DNA of 64,000 bases, taken from the NCBI RefSeq assembly GCF_027568515.1, contig NZ_JANKZF010000006.1, forward strand, positions 124,001 to 188,000, in the 5' to 3' direction. The DNA comes from Arthrobacter sp. HY1533 (GTDB lineage Bacteria; Actinomycetota; Actinomycetes; Actinomycetales; Micrococcaceae). This document shows positions 52,304 through 62,208 of the stretch, in pieces. Position numbers and translations under genes: made by a program. The notes beneath the pieces were generated by a model. The model was not told the origin of the DNA and did not search any database. It saw nothing but the letters and a program-made list of their open reading frames with translations. The stretch's first letter is position 1; every line of letters begins with the position of its first letter.

Positions 52304-52360
52304 CGGTTAAGCGCAAACGGCGCGCCACTCATGGAGTGGCGCGCCGTTTCGCGTTAACCG
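52304..52360. terminator. Bidirectional terminator with 27-base arms
   Basis: Arms 52304-52330 and 52334-52360 pair except for a four-base internal GCGC/GCGC bulge, around an ATG loop; the inner 16 bp are perfect. It separates the convergent DUF4190 and peptide-transporter genes. Confidence 0.8.
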
Positions 52361-52390
52361 GACGCAGCCGTCGTGCATTCAAGCCAAGGG

Positions 52391-53869
<1,479 letters not shown>

Positions 53870-53978
53870 AGCAACAATTTTTGCACTTTGGACACAGATC
53901 GTCACAATCTTGTTTGGATTGGGCCGCCGCGGGTTGATGTGCACCGGGGAGCAAGCCGCCTGTTTGGGGAGGTCGTGG

Positions 53979-53994
53979 GGACTAGGCTTAGTCC
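53979..53994. promoter_or_regulatory. Small inverted repeat upstream of the rhodanese gene
   Basis: GGACTA-GGCT-TAGTCC at 53979-53994, containing TAGGCT as a possible -10 box, 31 bases before the rhodanese start. Confidence 0.35.
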
Positions 53995-54025
53995 GTATTG
54001 CTTTTTATGCACTAGGAGAAAAAAC

Positions 54026-54352
54026 ATGTCAGACATCATGAACGTCACTGTTGGCGAACTCGGCGGCGACGCGGTGATCCTGGATGTCCGTGAAGACTAC
54101 GAATGGGAGGCCGGGCACGTTGACGGCGCCCTGCACATTCCCCTGGAGCAGCTGCCGGCGCGCCTTGAGGAACTGGATCCCGACACGGACGTGAACGTCA
54201 TCTGCCGCACGGGCGGGCGCTCCTTCCGGGCCACCACGTGGCTCAACGAAAACGGCTACAGCGCCTTCAACGTTGTGGGCGGCATGGGGGCCTGGTTTGA
54301 GGCCGACAAGCCCATGGTGTCCTCCAGCGGGGAAACCCCGCGCGTTCTCTAG
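54026..54352 (+). CDS. Single-domain rhodanese-like sulfurtransferase
   Basis: A 108-residue protein consisting of one rhodanese domain. LDVREDYEWEAGHVDGALHI is the N-terminal signature, and the active-site loop is VICRTGGRS with catalytic Cys60; NVVGGMGAW is the C-terminal signature. It handles sulfane sulfur, with Cys carrying a persulfide. The six-residue loop CRTGGR is of the sulfurtransferase type. AGGAGAA precedes the ATG. The pheA gene follows 31 bases downstream. Confidence 0.95.
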   Translation: MSDIMNVTVGELGGDAVILDVREDYEWEAGHVDGALHIPLEQLPARLEELDPDTDVNVICRTGGRSFRATTWLNENGYSAFNVVGGMGAWFEADKPMVSSSGETPRVL

Positions 54353-54383
54353 TCCCACCCGCCCCGCAAACGAAACGGTAAAC

Positions 54384-55322
54384 ATGACCTCCGCGCCCCT
54401 TGATTCCGCCCTGCCGCTGACCTTTCTTGGGCCGGAGGGGACGTTTACCGAATCTGCCCTGCTGCAGGTTCCAGGCGCCGAGGCCATGGAGCGGGTTCCG
54501 TCAACCACGGCGGCCGCCGCCCTGGCCAAGGTGCGCCGCGGCGAGGCGTTCGCCGCCATGCTGCCCATTGAGAACTCCATTGAGGGCGGTGTCCCGGCAA
54601 CCCTTGATGCCATCTCGAACGGCATTGAGCTGCGGATCCTGCACGAAGTGGTGGTCCCGGTCAGCTTTGTGCTGGTGGCCCCGGCCGGGGTTTCCCTGGC
54701 GGACATCACGGCCGTGGGCACCCACCCGCACGCCTGGGCCCAGACCCGGGACTGGTTTGGAGAAAACCTCCCCAACGCCACGCATGCCCCGGCAAATTCG
54801 ACGGCGGCCGCCGCACACGCCCTCGTTGCCGGCACCGACGCGTTCCAGGCTGCCGTGTGCGCGCCTCTCGTGGCACAGCAGACTGGCCTGAACATCCTGG
54901 CGGCGGGCATCGAGGACAACATTGGTGCCGTCACCCGGTTCGTCCTGGTGGGCCGCCCGGGTTCCCTGCCCGAACCCACGGGAGCGGACAAAACCACCCT
55001 GGCCATCCCGCTGCCCGATGACCATCCCGGCGCCCTGATGGCAATCCTGGAGCAGTTCGCGAGCCGCGGCGTCAACCTGAGCCGCATTGAGTCCCGGCCC
55101 ACGGGGCAGTTCCTGGGTCACTACATCTTCAGCGTGGACGTGGACGGCCACATCAAGGATGCCCGGGTGGCCGATGCCCTGCGCGGCCTGCACCGGGTGA
55201 GCCCCGAGATCCGGTTCCTGGGTTCCTACCCGCGGGCCGACAAGCAGCAGCCGCAGATCCGTTCCTACAACTCCGACGGCGCATTCGACGACGCCGCCGC
55301 CTGGGTTCAGTCGCTGCTTTAA
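54384..55322 (+). CDS. pheA: Prephenate dehydratase
   Basis: A 312-residue monofunctional enzyme that converts prephenate to phenylpyruvate in phenylalanine synthesis. LTFLGPEGTFTESALLQVP starts the catalytic domain; MLPIENSIEGGVPATLD and the GAVTRFVLVG segment with the catalytic Thr-Arg-Phe follow. The regulatory ACT domain begins near residue 215 (HPGALMAILEQFASRGVNLS, then ESRPT), so feedback inhibition by phenylalanine is expected. ATG 54384 is chosen by family length. Confidence 0.96.
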   Translation: MTSAPLDSALPLTFLGPEGTFTESALLQVPGAEAMERVPSTTAAAALAKVRRGEAFAAMLPIENSIEGGVPATLDAISNGIELRILHEVVVPVSFVLVAPAGVSLADITAVGTHPHAWAQTRDWFGENLPNATHAPANSTAAAAHALVAGTDAFQAAVCAPLVAQQTGLNILAAGIEDNIGAVTRFVLVGRPGSLPEPTGADKTTLAIPLPDDHPGALMAILEQFASRGVNLSRIESRPTGQFLGHYIFSVDVDGHIKDARVADALRGLHRVSPEIRFLGSYPRADKQQPQIRSYNSDGAFDDAAAWVQSLL

Positions 55323-55338
55323 GGTTCCCGGCGGGAGC

Positions 55339-56217
55339 TTATTTTCCCGAGGTGGACTTGGCTGCCGGCTTGGCTTTGGCCTTGGCCGGGGCGGACGCCG
55401 CCTTGGACTGGGCCCCTGCGGTGGGCTTGGCGGGCTGCTTGGACACCGGCCGGGCCGGGCCCGGCTGCCTTCCTGCGCCAGCCGCACCCGGCTGCTTGGC
55501 CTGGGTGGGCCGCTTTGGGGCCGCAGCCTTTGCCTGAGGGGCAGCCTTGGCCTTGGTGTTCTTGCCTGAGTTGCCTGCAGCCTTGGCCTTGTTGATGGGG
55601 TTGGCAGAGGTGACGGGGCCGGCCTTGGCTGCCGGTGCGGGCTGCTTGGCCTTGGTGGCCGTGGCGGGTGCCTTGGCCGCTGTTGCCTTTTTCGGCTGGC
55701 TGGCCACAGCTGCGGGCGCAGCAGCGATCTTGGCGGGCGCCGGCGCAACCGCCGCGGCAGCCTCTGCCGGTTCCTCGTCCCGCCGTGCACGCAGGCGTGG
55801 CAGGTGCCGGCTGCGGAACATGCCCACAGCCAGCAGGAGAACGATGGGAATGGCCGTCAGGCTCGGCAGCAGCGCCCCGGAGGCGGTTCCGTTCATGACC
55901 AGGGAGCCGGCCAGATCAAGCACCAGCAGGGCCACTGTGCCCACGAGCCCGGCCGCGAGGCTCAGCCGTTCGGCCACTGCCCTGCGCATCAGCATCATGG
56001 CGCCGGCGCCCACCACGGCGGCCGTGACCAGCAGCTGGAGCAGTGACAGCACCACGCTGAGCCAGTTGTTGATGTAAAACATGTAGGAGAGCATCTGGCC
56101 GAATGCGGCCATGAAACCCAAGGTTCCCAGCAGGATCAGCAACAGGCCCGCGGGCACCTTGAAGCTCAGCGGATTGGGGGACTGGTGGTCCGGCATATCC
56201 GGGGACGGGTTGCTCAA
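55339..56217 (-). CDS. Membrane protein with long Ala/Lys/Pro-rich cytoplasmic tail
   Basis: A 292-residue protein of unknown function. Four hydrophobic helices fill residues 20-135 (for example VPAGLLLILLGTLGFMAAFG and IPIVLLLAVGMFR). The rest (140-292) is almost entirely Ala, Pro, Lys and Thr with many KA/AKA steps, a basic low-complexity tail like those of histone-like or wall-associated actinobacterial proteins. The tail could bind nucleic acid or acidic polymers. It is convergent with pheA (16 bases apart) and shares a 234-base upstream region with the small acidic protein gene. Confidence 0.75.
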   Translation of the reverse strand: MSNPSPDMPDHQSPNPLSFKVPAGLLLILLGTLGFMAAFGQMLSYMFYINNWLSVVLSLLQLLVTAAVVGAGAMMLMRRAVAERLSLAAGLVGTVALLVLDLAGSLVMNGTASGALLPSLTAIPIVLLLAVGMFRSRHLPRLRARRDEEPAEAAAAVAPAPAKIAAAPAAVASQPKKATAAKAPATATKAKQPAPAAKAGPVTSANPINKAKAAGNSGKNTKAKAAPQAKAAAPKRPTQAKQPGAAGAGRQPGPARPVSKQPAKPTAGAQSKAASAPAKAKAKPAAKSTSGK

Positions 56218-56451
56218 CGGGGCCTCGATGGTTTAAAGCAGCTGGTGGGGTTACTTCCATTAAGGGTGCCCGGCCGCCCTCCCACAAGTGGGACACACGC
56301 TTCGTGACGAAGATCCCAATGTTGGCCCGAAAATAAGCCGTGTGTTGATCCCTTTCCCCGCGGCGGAGCCGAGCCTATGCTTGGCGTATCCCTGCGGGAG
56401 TCCGTGGGGACGACGCAAGAACCGGCCCCACCAGGGAAGAGGCGAGCCATC

Positions 56452-56625
56452 ATGGATCCGCATGAAGTCAAGGGAAGCAGCCAGGACGGCACCATCGTCA
56501 ATCCCGGCAGCAATGTTGGCCGGGACACCTCGGTGGGCGACGAGGGCGACGACGCCAATGAGTTGCGCTTTGACGAGGAGCAACGCCTCATCAAGGAGCA
56601 GTCGCAGCGCCCTGAAACGGACTAG
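56452..56625 (+). CDS. Small acidic hydrophilic protein
   Basis: A 57-residue protein rich in Asp, Glu, Gly and Ser (MDPHEVKGSSQDGTIVNPG, then DEGDDANELRFDEEQRLI) with no hydrophobic segment, so probably cytoplasmic and partly disordered. AAGAGG lies 9-10 bases before the ATG. The stop codon directly abuts the stop of the convergent lipid-kinase gene. I do not recognise a family; conserved small acidic proteins of this kind are often stress-related in actinobacteria. Confidence 0.65.
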   Translation: MDPHEVKGSSQDGTIVNPGSNVGRDTSVGDEGDDANELRFDEEQRLIKEQSQRPETD

Positions 56626-57693
56626 CTAGGCCGGGTTGTTGGGTCCGGGAACCCGGACCAGGACTGCCTTGGGTTCAACGCTGACCTTCACACAGGTCGC
56701 CGGGCCCGTGGGGTCGCCGTCGATCTGGGTTTCCACGGGCAGCACCGTGCGGATCACCAGGTTCCGGGACCGGTAAAAGTCAATCACCGGCACGTTGTTC
56801 TTGTGCCGGAGCACCACCTTGCCGGCCATGGCCAGCCAGCCCAGGGCGCTGCGCGGGCTGATGACCACCACGTCCAGCACGCCGTCGTCAATGAGGGCGT
56901 CGGGGACAAAGTCGATGCCGCCGGGCAGCAGGCCGCAGTTGGCAAAAAGCACTGAGCGGACCTTGCGCTGCTGGGCAGGCTCGTCGTCCAGGGCAATGCT
57001 GACCTTTTTGCGCGGCCCGGCCATGTGGCGCAGCCCGGCCTCGCTGTAGGCCAGCCAGCCCACATGCTCCTTCAACTTGGAGTTGGTGTCGCCCATGACG
57101 TCGGCGTCCATGCCCAGGCCTGCAATCACCATGAATGAATGCTTGGCCACGGAGCCGGTGATGCCGTCCTCAATCTCCATGAGCCCGGCGTCGATGTGGC
57201 GCTGGTGGCCGAACAAGGCCACCTGGACGCTGCCGGCAACATCCGTGACGTCGATGTCCAGGTTGCGGGCCAGCAGGTTGCCGGTGCCCAGCGGGATGAT
57301 CGCCATGGGCACCTCGGTGTGGCGCAGGGTCTGGGCCACGGCGCGCACGGTGCCGTCGCCGCCGCCCACGAGAACGACGTCGGCCTTGGCATCCAGCGCT
57401 GCCTTGGCCATGGAGTAGCCGGGGTCCTCGGCCGTGGTTTCCAGGAAAATCGGGGCGGGCCATTCGGCCTTGGAAACGGAACGGCTGATCAGCGTCTTGG
57501 CGTCGGCGGAGCCGTTCTTGGTGGGGTTGTAAATGAATGCAACCTGCTGTTTTGCCAGGTGAATTTTGTGCGGGGAATCCGCCGCGGCACTGCGTGTGTG
57601 CTGCTGGGCCAGCTTGCGCACGCCCAGCCAGCTGATGGCAACGGTGAGCACAATGGCGGCCACAATGACGACGGCGAGGATTTCAGTTGGCAT
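56626..57693 (-). CDS. Diacylglycerol kinase family (YegS/DgkB-like) lipid kinase
   Basis: A 355-residue enzyme. Residues 5-25 are a membrane anchor (VVIVAAIVLTVAISWLGV). The kinase domain shows VAFIYNPTKNGSADAKTL, then VLVGGGDGTVRAVAQTLRH near 107 (ATP-binding GGDGT) and IIPLGTGNLLARNLDID. It phosphorylates a lipid such as diacylglycerol or a sphingoid-like base. It is divergent from serS, and the -10 region of serS lies only 40 bases from its start. Confidence 0.92.
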   Translation of the reverse strand: MPTEILAVVIVAAIVLTVAISWLGVRKLAQQHTRSAAADSPHKIHLAKQQVAFIYNPTKNGSADAKTLISRSVSKAEWPAPIFLETTAEDPGYSMAKAALDAKADVVLVGGGDGTVRAVAQTLRHTEVPMAIIPLGTGNLLARNLDIDVTDVAGSVQVALFGHQRHIDAGLMEIEDGITGSVAKHSFMVIAGLGMDADVMGDTNSKLKEHVGWLAYSEAGLRHMAGPRKKVSIALDDEPAQQRKVRSVLFANCGLLPGGIDFVPDALIDDGVLDVVVISPRSALGWLAMAGKVVLRHKNNVPVIDFYRSRNLVIRTVLPVETQIDGDPTGPATCVKVSVEPKAVLVRVPGPNNPA

Positions 57694-57732
57694 GATTGCT
57701 CAACCTTATCCCGTCAACTTGTTTTGATTGGA

Positions 57733-57744
57733 TAGGCTTAGCAC
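57733..57744 (+). promoter_or_regulatory. -10 box of leaderless serS
   Basis: TAGGCT (57733-57738), six bases, then GTG 57745; no ribosome binding site. Confidence 0.55.
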
Positions 57745-59022
57745 GTGATCGATGTACGAGACCTCTGCGAAAATCCCGAAATCTACCGTGCCAGCCAGCG
57801 TGCCCGCGGTGCCGAACCGTCTGTGGTGGACTCCATCATCGCCGCCGACTCCGCCCGCAAGTCCGCGATCACCTCCTTTGAGGCCCTGCGCGCCGAGCAA
57901 AATGCCTTCGGCAAAAAGGTGGCCCAAGCCAAGGGCGAGGAGAAGCAGGCCCTGCTGGCAGAGGTGAAGGAACTCTCGGCAGCCGTGAAAACGGCCTCCG
58001 CCGCGGCCGACGCCGCCAGTGCCGAGCAGGACACCCTGGTGCGCAGCATGCCCAACCTCATCTCCGAGGGCGTCCCGGAAGGCGGCGAGGACGACTACGT
58101 TGTGGTCAAGACCGTCGGCACGCCCCGCGAATTCCCCGATTTCAAGCCCAAGGACCACCTGGAAATTGGTGAGCTCATTGGCGCGATCGACATGGAGCGC
58201 GGCGCCAAGGTGTCCGGCTCACGCTTCTACTTCCTCAAGGGAGTCGGCGCCCGCCTGGAAATGGCGCTGCTGCAGATGGCCATGGACCAGGCCATCGAGG
58301 CCGGCTTCACGCCCATGATCACCCCCACCCTGGTGCTGCCCGAAACCATGGCCGGCACCGGCTTTGACGTGGAGCACGACGCCGAAATTTACCGCCTGGC
58401 CGAGGACGACCTCTACCTGGTGGGCACCTCCGAGGTGGCCCTGGCCGGCTACCACGGCAACGAAATCATCAACGTTGATGCGCCCGTCCGCTACGCCGGC
58501 TGGTCCTCCTGCTACCGCCGCGAGGCCGGTTCGCACGGCAAGGACACCCGCGGCATCATCCGCGTGCACCAGTTCAACAAGGTTGAGATGTTTGTCTACA
58601 CCACCGTTGAGAAGGCTGCCGAGGAGCACCAGCGCCTGCTCGCGTGGGAAGAGGAAATGCTGGCCAAGGTGGAGTTGCCCTACCGTGTCATCGACACCGC
58701 GGCCGGCGACCTCGGCGGCTCCGCCTCCCGCAAGTTCGACTGCGAGGCATGGGTTCCCACGCAGGAGAACTACCGCGAGCTGACCTCAACCTCCAACTGC
58801 ACCACCTACCAGGCCCGCCGCCTGAACATCCGCGAACGCCTCGTGGCGGACGACGGCGGCAAGGGCGGCACACGCGCCGTGGCCACCCTGAACGGCACAC
58901 TGGCCACCACGCGCTGGATCGTGGCCATCCTGGAACACCACCAGAACGCCGACGGTTCCGTCAACGTCCCCGTCGCCCTGCGCAAGTACCTGGGCGGCAT
59001 GGAAGTGTTCCCGGTCCTGTAG
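57745..59022 (+). CDS. serS: Seryl-tRNA synthetase
   Basis: A 425-residue class II synthetase that attaches serine to tRNA-Ser. The N-terminal coiled-coil arm (30-105) contacts the long variable arm of the tRNA. Motif 2 is in [20 protein letters not shown], and motif 3 in the C-terminal [30 protein letters not shown] and [11 protein letters not shown] are also conserved. It starts with GTG six bases after TAGGCT. A strong hairpin follows. Confidence 0.97.
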   Translation: MIDVRDLCENPEIYRASQRARGAEPSVVDSIIAADSARKSAITSFEALRAEQNAFGKKVAQAKGEEKQALLAEVKELSAAVKTASAAADAASAEQDTLVRSMPNLISEGVPEGGEDDYVVVKTVGTPREFPDFKPKDHLEIGELIGAIDMERGAKVSGSRFYFLKGVGARLEMALLQMAMDQAIEAGFTPMITPTLVLPETMAGTGFDVEHDAEIYRLAEDDLYLVGTSEVALAGYHGNEIINVDAPVRYAGWSSCYRREAGSHGKDTRGIIRVHQFNKVEMFVYTTVEKAAEEHQRLLAWEEEMLAKVELPYRVIDTAAGDLGGSASRKFDCEAWVPTQENYRELTSTSNCTTYQARRLNIRERLVADDGGKGGTRAVATLNGTLATTRWIVAILEHHQNADGSVNVPVALRKYLGGMEVFPVL

Positions 59023-59035
59023 TTCCCGGCCCGGA

Positions 59036-59094
59036 TGAACGCCGGATTAATGTCCACACTGTGCAGTTCCCTGTGGACATTAACCCGGCGTTCA
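59036..59094 (+). terminator. Hairpin terminator of serS
   Basis: Arms of 23 bases (59036-59058 and 59072-59094) pair with one mismatch around a 13-base loop. Confidence 0.8.
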
Positions 59095-59150
59095 CTGCTT
59101 TAACAGCCAATGCAGGTGGCATTTTCGGGCCAATCTGTTTGACTGGATGC

Positions 59151-59996
59151 ATGACAATGACAGTAAACAGTGCAATTTCCGGCATCGATGACCGGATCAA
59201 TGAACAGACAAACTACCTCGTGGCCCTTGATGTTGACGGAACCCTGGTGGACCACGACGGCGCCATGAGCGATGGCGTGCGCGAGGCCGCGCGGGCCGTG
59301 GTCGACGCCGGCCACCACGTCATCATCGCCACGGGACGCTCACTCGGCGCGCTGCTTCCCATCGTGGAGGCCATCGGCCTGCGCCGCGGCTACGGCGTGT
59401 GCTCCAATGGCGGCGTGACCATCCGGCTGGACCCCGAACTGGCCAACGGCTACGAGGTCATCGACCGCGTGACATTTGACCCGGCCCCCGCCCTGACGGC
59501 CCTGCGCGACCGTGTGCCCGGCGCCCGCTTCGCCGTGGAGGACGCCGAAGGCAACTTCCTGGCCACCTCCCGCTTCCAGGACGCCAGCTTCGGCATCGAG
59601 GCCCGCGGCGTCGACTTCCACCACCTCCTGGCGGCCCAGGCCGTGCGCGTGGTGGTCAACAGCGCCGAGGCCAGCACCGAGGAATTCGCGGATGCAATCT
59701 CCGCCGCCGGTCTGCACGGGGTCACCTACGCAATTGGCTGGAGCGCCTGGCTGGACATTGCCGCAGCCGGGGTCACCAAGGCGTCGGCGCTTGAGGTGCT
59801 GCGCGAGTCGCTCGGCGTGGACCCGCGCCTGACCGTTGCGGTGGGCGACGGCTCCAACGACATTGAGATGCTGCGCTGGGCCGGGCGCGGCGTGGCCATG
59901 GGCCAGGCAGAGGACGAGGTCAAGGCAGCCGCTGACGAGGTGGCCGCCTCGGTCTACGACGACGGTGCCGCCGTCGTCCTGCGCAGCCTGGTCTGA
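59151..59996 (+). CDS. HAD-IIB family hydrolase
   Basis: A 281-residue phosphatase of the haloacid dehalogenase superfamily. Motif I is VALDVDGTLVDHDG near residue 24, motif II is in IIATGRSLGAL, and motifs III/IV are VTKASALEVLRE and VAVGDGSNDIEMLRWAGRG. The overall layout matches the Cof-type gene at 44362. Substrate unknown; sugar phosphates are likely. The ATG at 59151 has no clear ribosome binding site; an ATG at 59157 is also possible. Confidence 0.9.
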   Translation: MTMTVNSAISGIDDRINEQTNYLVALDVDGTLVDHDGAMSDGVREAARAVVDAGHHVIIATGRSLGALLPIVEAIGLRRGYGVCSNGGVTIRLDPELANGYEVIDRVTFDPAPALTALRDRVPGARFAVEDAEGNFLATSRFQDASFGIEARGVDFHHLLAAQAVRVVVNSAEASTEEFADAISAAGLHGVTYAIGWSAWLDIAAAGVTKASALEVLRESLGVDPRLTVAVGDGSNDIEMLRWAGRGVAMGQAEDEVKAAADEVAASVYDDGAAVVLRSLV

Positions 59997-60009
59997 CCCG
60001 TTCCTTAAA

Positions 60010-60082
60010 CAACTGGCCCGCAGCAGTGGCTGAAAAAATCACGGAAATCGTGACTTTATCGACCACTGCTGCGGGCCAGTTG
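60010..60082. terminator. Nested bidirectional hairpin between HAD gene and ppa
   Basis: Perfect 20-bp outer arms (60010-60029 and 60063-60082) enclose a 33-base loop that itself contains a small hairpin TCACG-(5)-CGTGA (60039-60053). Confidence 0.8.
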
Positions 60083-60093
60083 AAGGAAGAGCC

Positions 60094-60582
60094 TTAGTGC
60101 TTGGTGGCCTCGTAGCGCTTGATGGAGGCTTCCAGCTCGGCCTCGGCAGCTGCGCGGTCGGCCCAGCCCTCGGCCTTGACCCACTTGCCGGGCTCCAGGT
60201 CCTTGTAACGGGTGAAGAAGTGCTCGATCTCCTTGACCAGGAAATCGTCCACGTCGGACAGTTCCTGGATGTGGTCGAAGCGCTTGTCGTCAACAACACA
60301 CAGGACCTTGGCGTCGCCGCCGCCGTCGTCGGTCATGTTGAACACGGCGATGGGGCGGGCATCGACAACAACGCCGGGGTGCAGGTCAAAGTCCTGCAGC
60401 ATGACGAGTGCGTCCAGGGGATCGCCGTCCTCGCCCAGGGTGTTGTCGAAGAAGCCGTAGTGCGTGGGGTACTGCATTGAGGTGAACAGCACACGGTCCA
60501 GGCGGACACGGCCGGTCTCGTGGTCAACTTCGTACTTGACGCGTGATCCGCGGGGGATCTCGATGGTGACGTCGTGCTTCAT
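60094..60582 (-). CDS. ppa: Inorganic pyrophosphatase (family I)
   Basis: A 162-residue soluble enzyme that hydrolyses pyrophosphate and so drives biosynthetic reactions. [18 protein letters not shown] at the start, [20 protein letters not shown] (with the metal-binding DGDPLD) near 40-60 and [17 protein letters not shown] are the family hallmarks. ATG 60582 has AGGAG seven bases upstream, so the longer form is unlikely. Confidence 0.97.
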   Translation of the reverse strand: MKHDVTIEIPRGSRVKYEVDHETGRVRLDRVLFTSMQYPTHYGFFDNTLGEDGDPLDALVMLQDFDLHPGVVVDARPIAVFNMTDDGGGDAKVLCVVDDKRFDHIQELSDVDDFLVKEIEHFFTRYKDLEPGKWVKAEGWADRAAAEAELEASIKRYEATKH

Positions 60583-60771
60583 CGTAATGCTCCTCATGAT
60601 GGGGTGTGCGCGGCCTGGCGCGGCCTCACGCGTAAATTCCGTCTAGTATGAGGATATAGGCGCTTTCCTTGCGCTAAAAACCCGCCCGGCATTTACGGGC
60701 GGAAGACTGCCCTTTTCCGGACCGGCTCCCAGCCCGCCGTTCCGCCAGCTTTCGAAGGAACCGCCTGCTTC

Positions 60772-62208
60772 ATGGGACGCACGTCAAAAGCCGTGACGAG
60801 CGGCTTGCTCATCTGCGCACTGGCCGCCGTAACTGTGCCGGCCGGGCTGCACCTGGCACCCGCCTTTCTCCCGCAGGACCCTGCAGCCGTGGCTGTCCTT
60901 CCCGCCGCCCAGGAAATGCCGACGTCGATCGGGACCATCTCGGGGATCGCGCCCCTGTCGGACGACGCCCCCCTGCCGGATGCGGCCACGATTGCCGCCG
61001 GCATGAAGGAAGCACTGGCGTTCGACGGCGCGGGCACCTTTGGCGTGTATGTTGCCGACGCCCTGACGGGAAAGACGTTGTTTTCGCAGAAGGGTGAGGC
61101 CGCGGCCACACCCGCCTCCAACCTGAAACTGCTCACCGCCGCGGCGGCGCTGGCAACCCTGGGCCCGGAAACCCGCTTCAGCACGCGCGCCGTGGCCGGT
61201 TCCGCACCCAACCAAGTTGTCCTTGTGGCCGGTGGCGACGCCATGCTTTCCGACGGCGGTGGCGACCCCGCCAAGGTCATGGGCCATGCCGGGGTCGAGG
61301 ACCTGGCCCGGCAGACCGCCGCGGCGCTTGCCGCTGCCGGCGTCAAGGGCCCGGTGACCCTGAGCATCGACGACACCCTGTTCACAGGCCCCGCGCTGAA
61401 CCCGGACTGGGCCGACGGGGACGTTGATGCGGGTGAAATTGCGCCCATCTTCCCCATGGCGCTGAACGCCGGGCGGCTTGCCCCCGAGGTCCTCAGCGGC
61501 CCGCGCCCGCAGGATTCCGCGGTGGCCGTCGCCGAGGCCTTCGCGCACGCCCTCGAGGATGCCGGCGTTGCCACCAACGGCGCCATCACCCGGGGCAAGG
61601 CCCCAGCGGCATCCAGTGCGGCGGGCGCCGGTCCGGTGCAGCCGGGGTCGGTGCTTGGTTCCGTGGAGTCTGCCACCGTGGCCGGCCAGGTGCAGTACAT
61701 GCTGGACGAATCAGACAACTACGTGGCCGAGGTCATGGGCCGCATGACGGCGCTGAAGCTGGGCAAGGAAGCCAGCAACGCCGGCGCCGTGGCCGCCGTG
61801 CGTGAGGTTGTGGAATCGCTTGGGGTTCCCATGGAGGGCATCACCATGACGGACGCCTGCGGACTGGCGGTGGGGAACCTCATCAGCCCGGCCCAACTGG
61901 TCAAGGTCCTCACGCTCATGCTGGCCGACCCCGGATCGGACCTTGGCCAGGCTCTCCCCGGGCTCCCCATCGCGGGCCTGAGCGGATCGTTGGAGCGGCG
62001 CTTTGCTTCCGGGCCCGAGCTCGGGGGAGCGGGACTGGTCCGGGCCAAGACCGGATCGCTGAACAGTGTCACCGGTCTGTCCGGCTATGTGGTCAACGCC
62101 CACGGCCGGCTCCTGGTCTTCTCCATCCTGGGCAATGGCTTCAGCGACGGTGCCGCCGCAGCCCGGCCCGTGGCCGACGCCGCAGCGGCAGTCCTGGCGA
62201 AAAGCTAG
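60772..62208 (+). CDS. dacB: D-alanyl-D-alanine carboxypeptidase/endopeptidase (PBP4, DacB)
   Basis: A 478-residue class C penicillin-binding protein that trims peptidoglycan stem peptides and cuts cross-links. An N-terminal signal or anchor (SGLLICALAAVTVPAG) sends it outside. The three active-site motifs are Ser116-N-L-Lys119 (SxxK), Ser314-Asp-Asn316 (SxN) and Lys426-Thr-Gly428 (KTG); the insert domain between the first two motifs is typical of the S13 family. It is divergent from ppa. Its stop overlaps the convergent CotH-like gene by four bases. Confidence 0.95.
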   Translation: MGRTSKAVTSGLLICALAAVTVPAGLHLAPAFLPQDPAAVAVLPAAQEMPTSIGTISGIAPLSDDAPLPDAATIAAGMKEALAFDGAGTFGVYVADALTGKTLFSQKGEAAATPASNLKLLTAAAALATLGPETRFSTRAVAGSAPNQVVLVAGGDAMLSDGGGDPAKVMGHAGVEDLARQTAAALAAAGVKGPVTLSIDDTLFTGPALNPDWADGDVDAGEIAPIFPMALNAGRLAPEVLSGPRPQDSAVAVAEAFAHALEDAGVATNGAITRGKAPAASSAAGAGPVQPGSVLGSVESATVAGQVQYMLDESDNYVAEVMGRMTALKLGKEASNAGAVAAVREVVESLGVPMEGITMTDACGLAVGNLISPAQLVKVLTLMLADPGSDLGQALPGLPIAGLSGSLERRFASGPELGGAGLVRAKTGSLNSVTGLSGYVVNAHGRLLVFSILGNGFSDGAAAARPVADAAAAVLAKS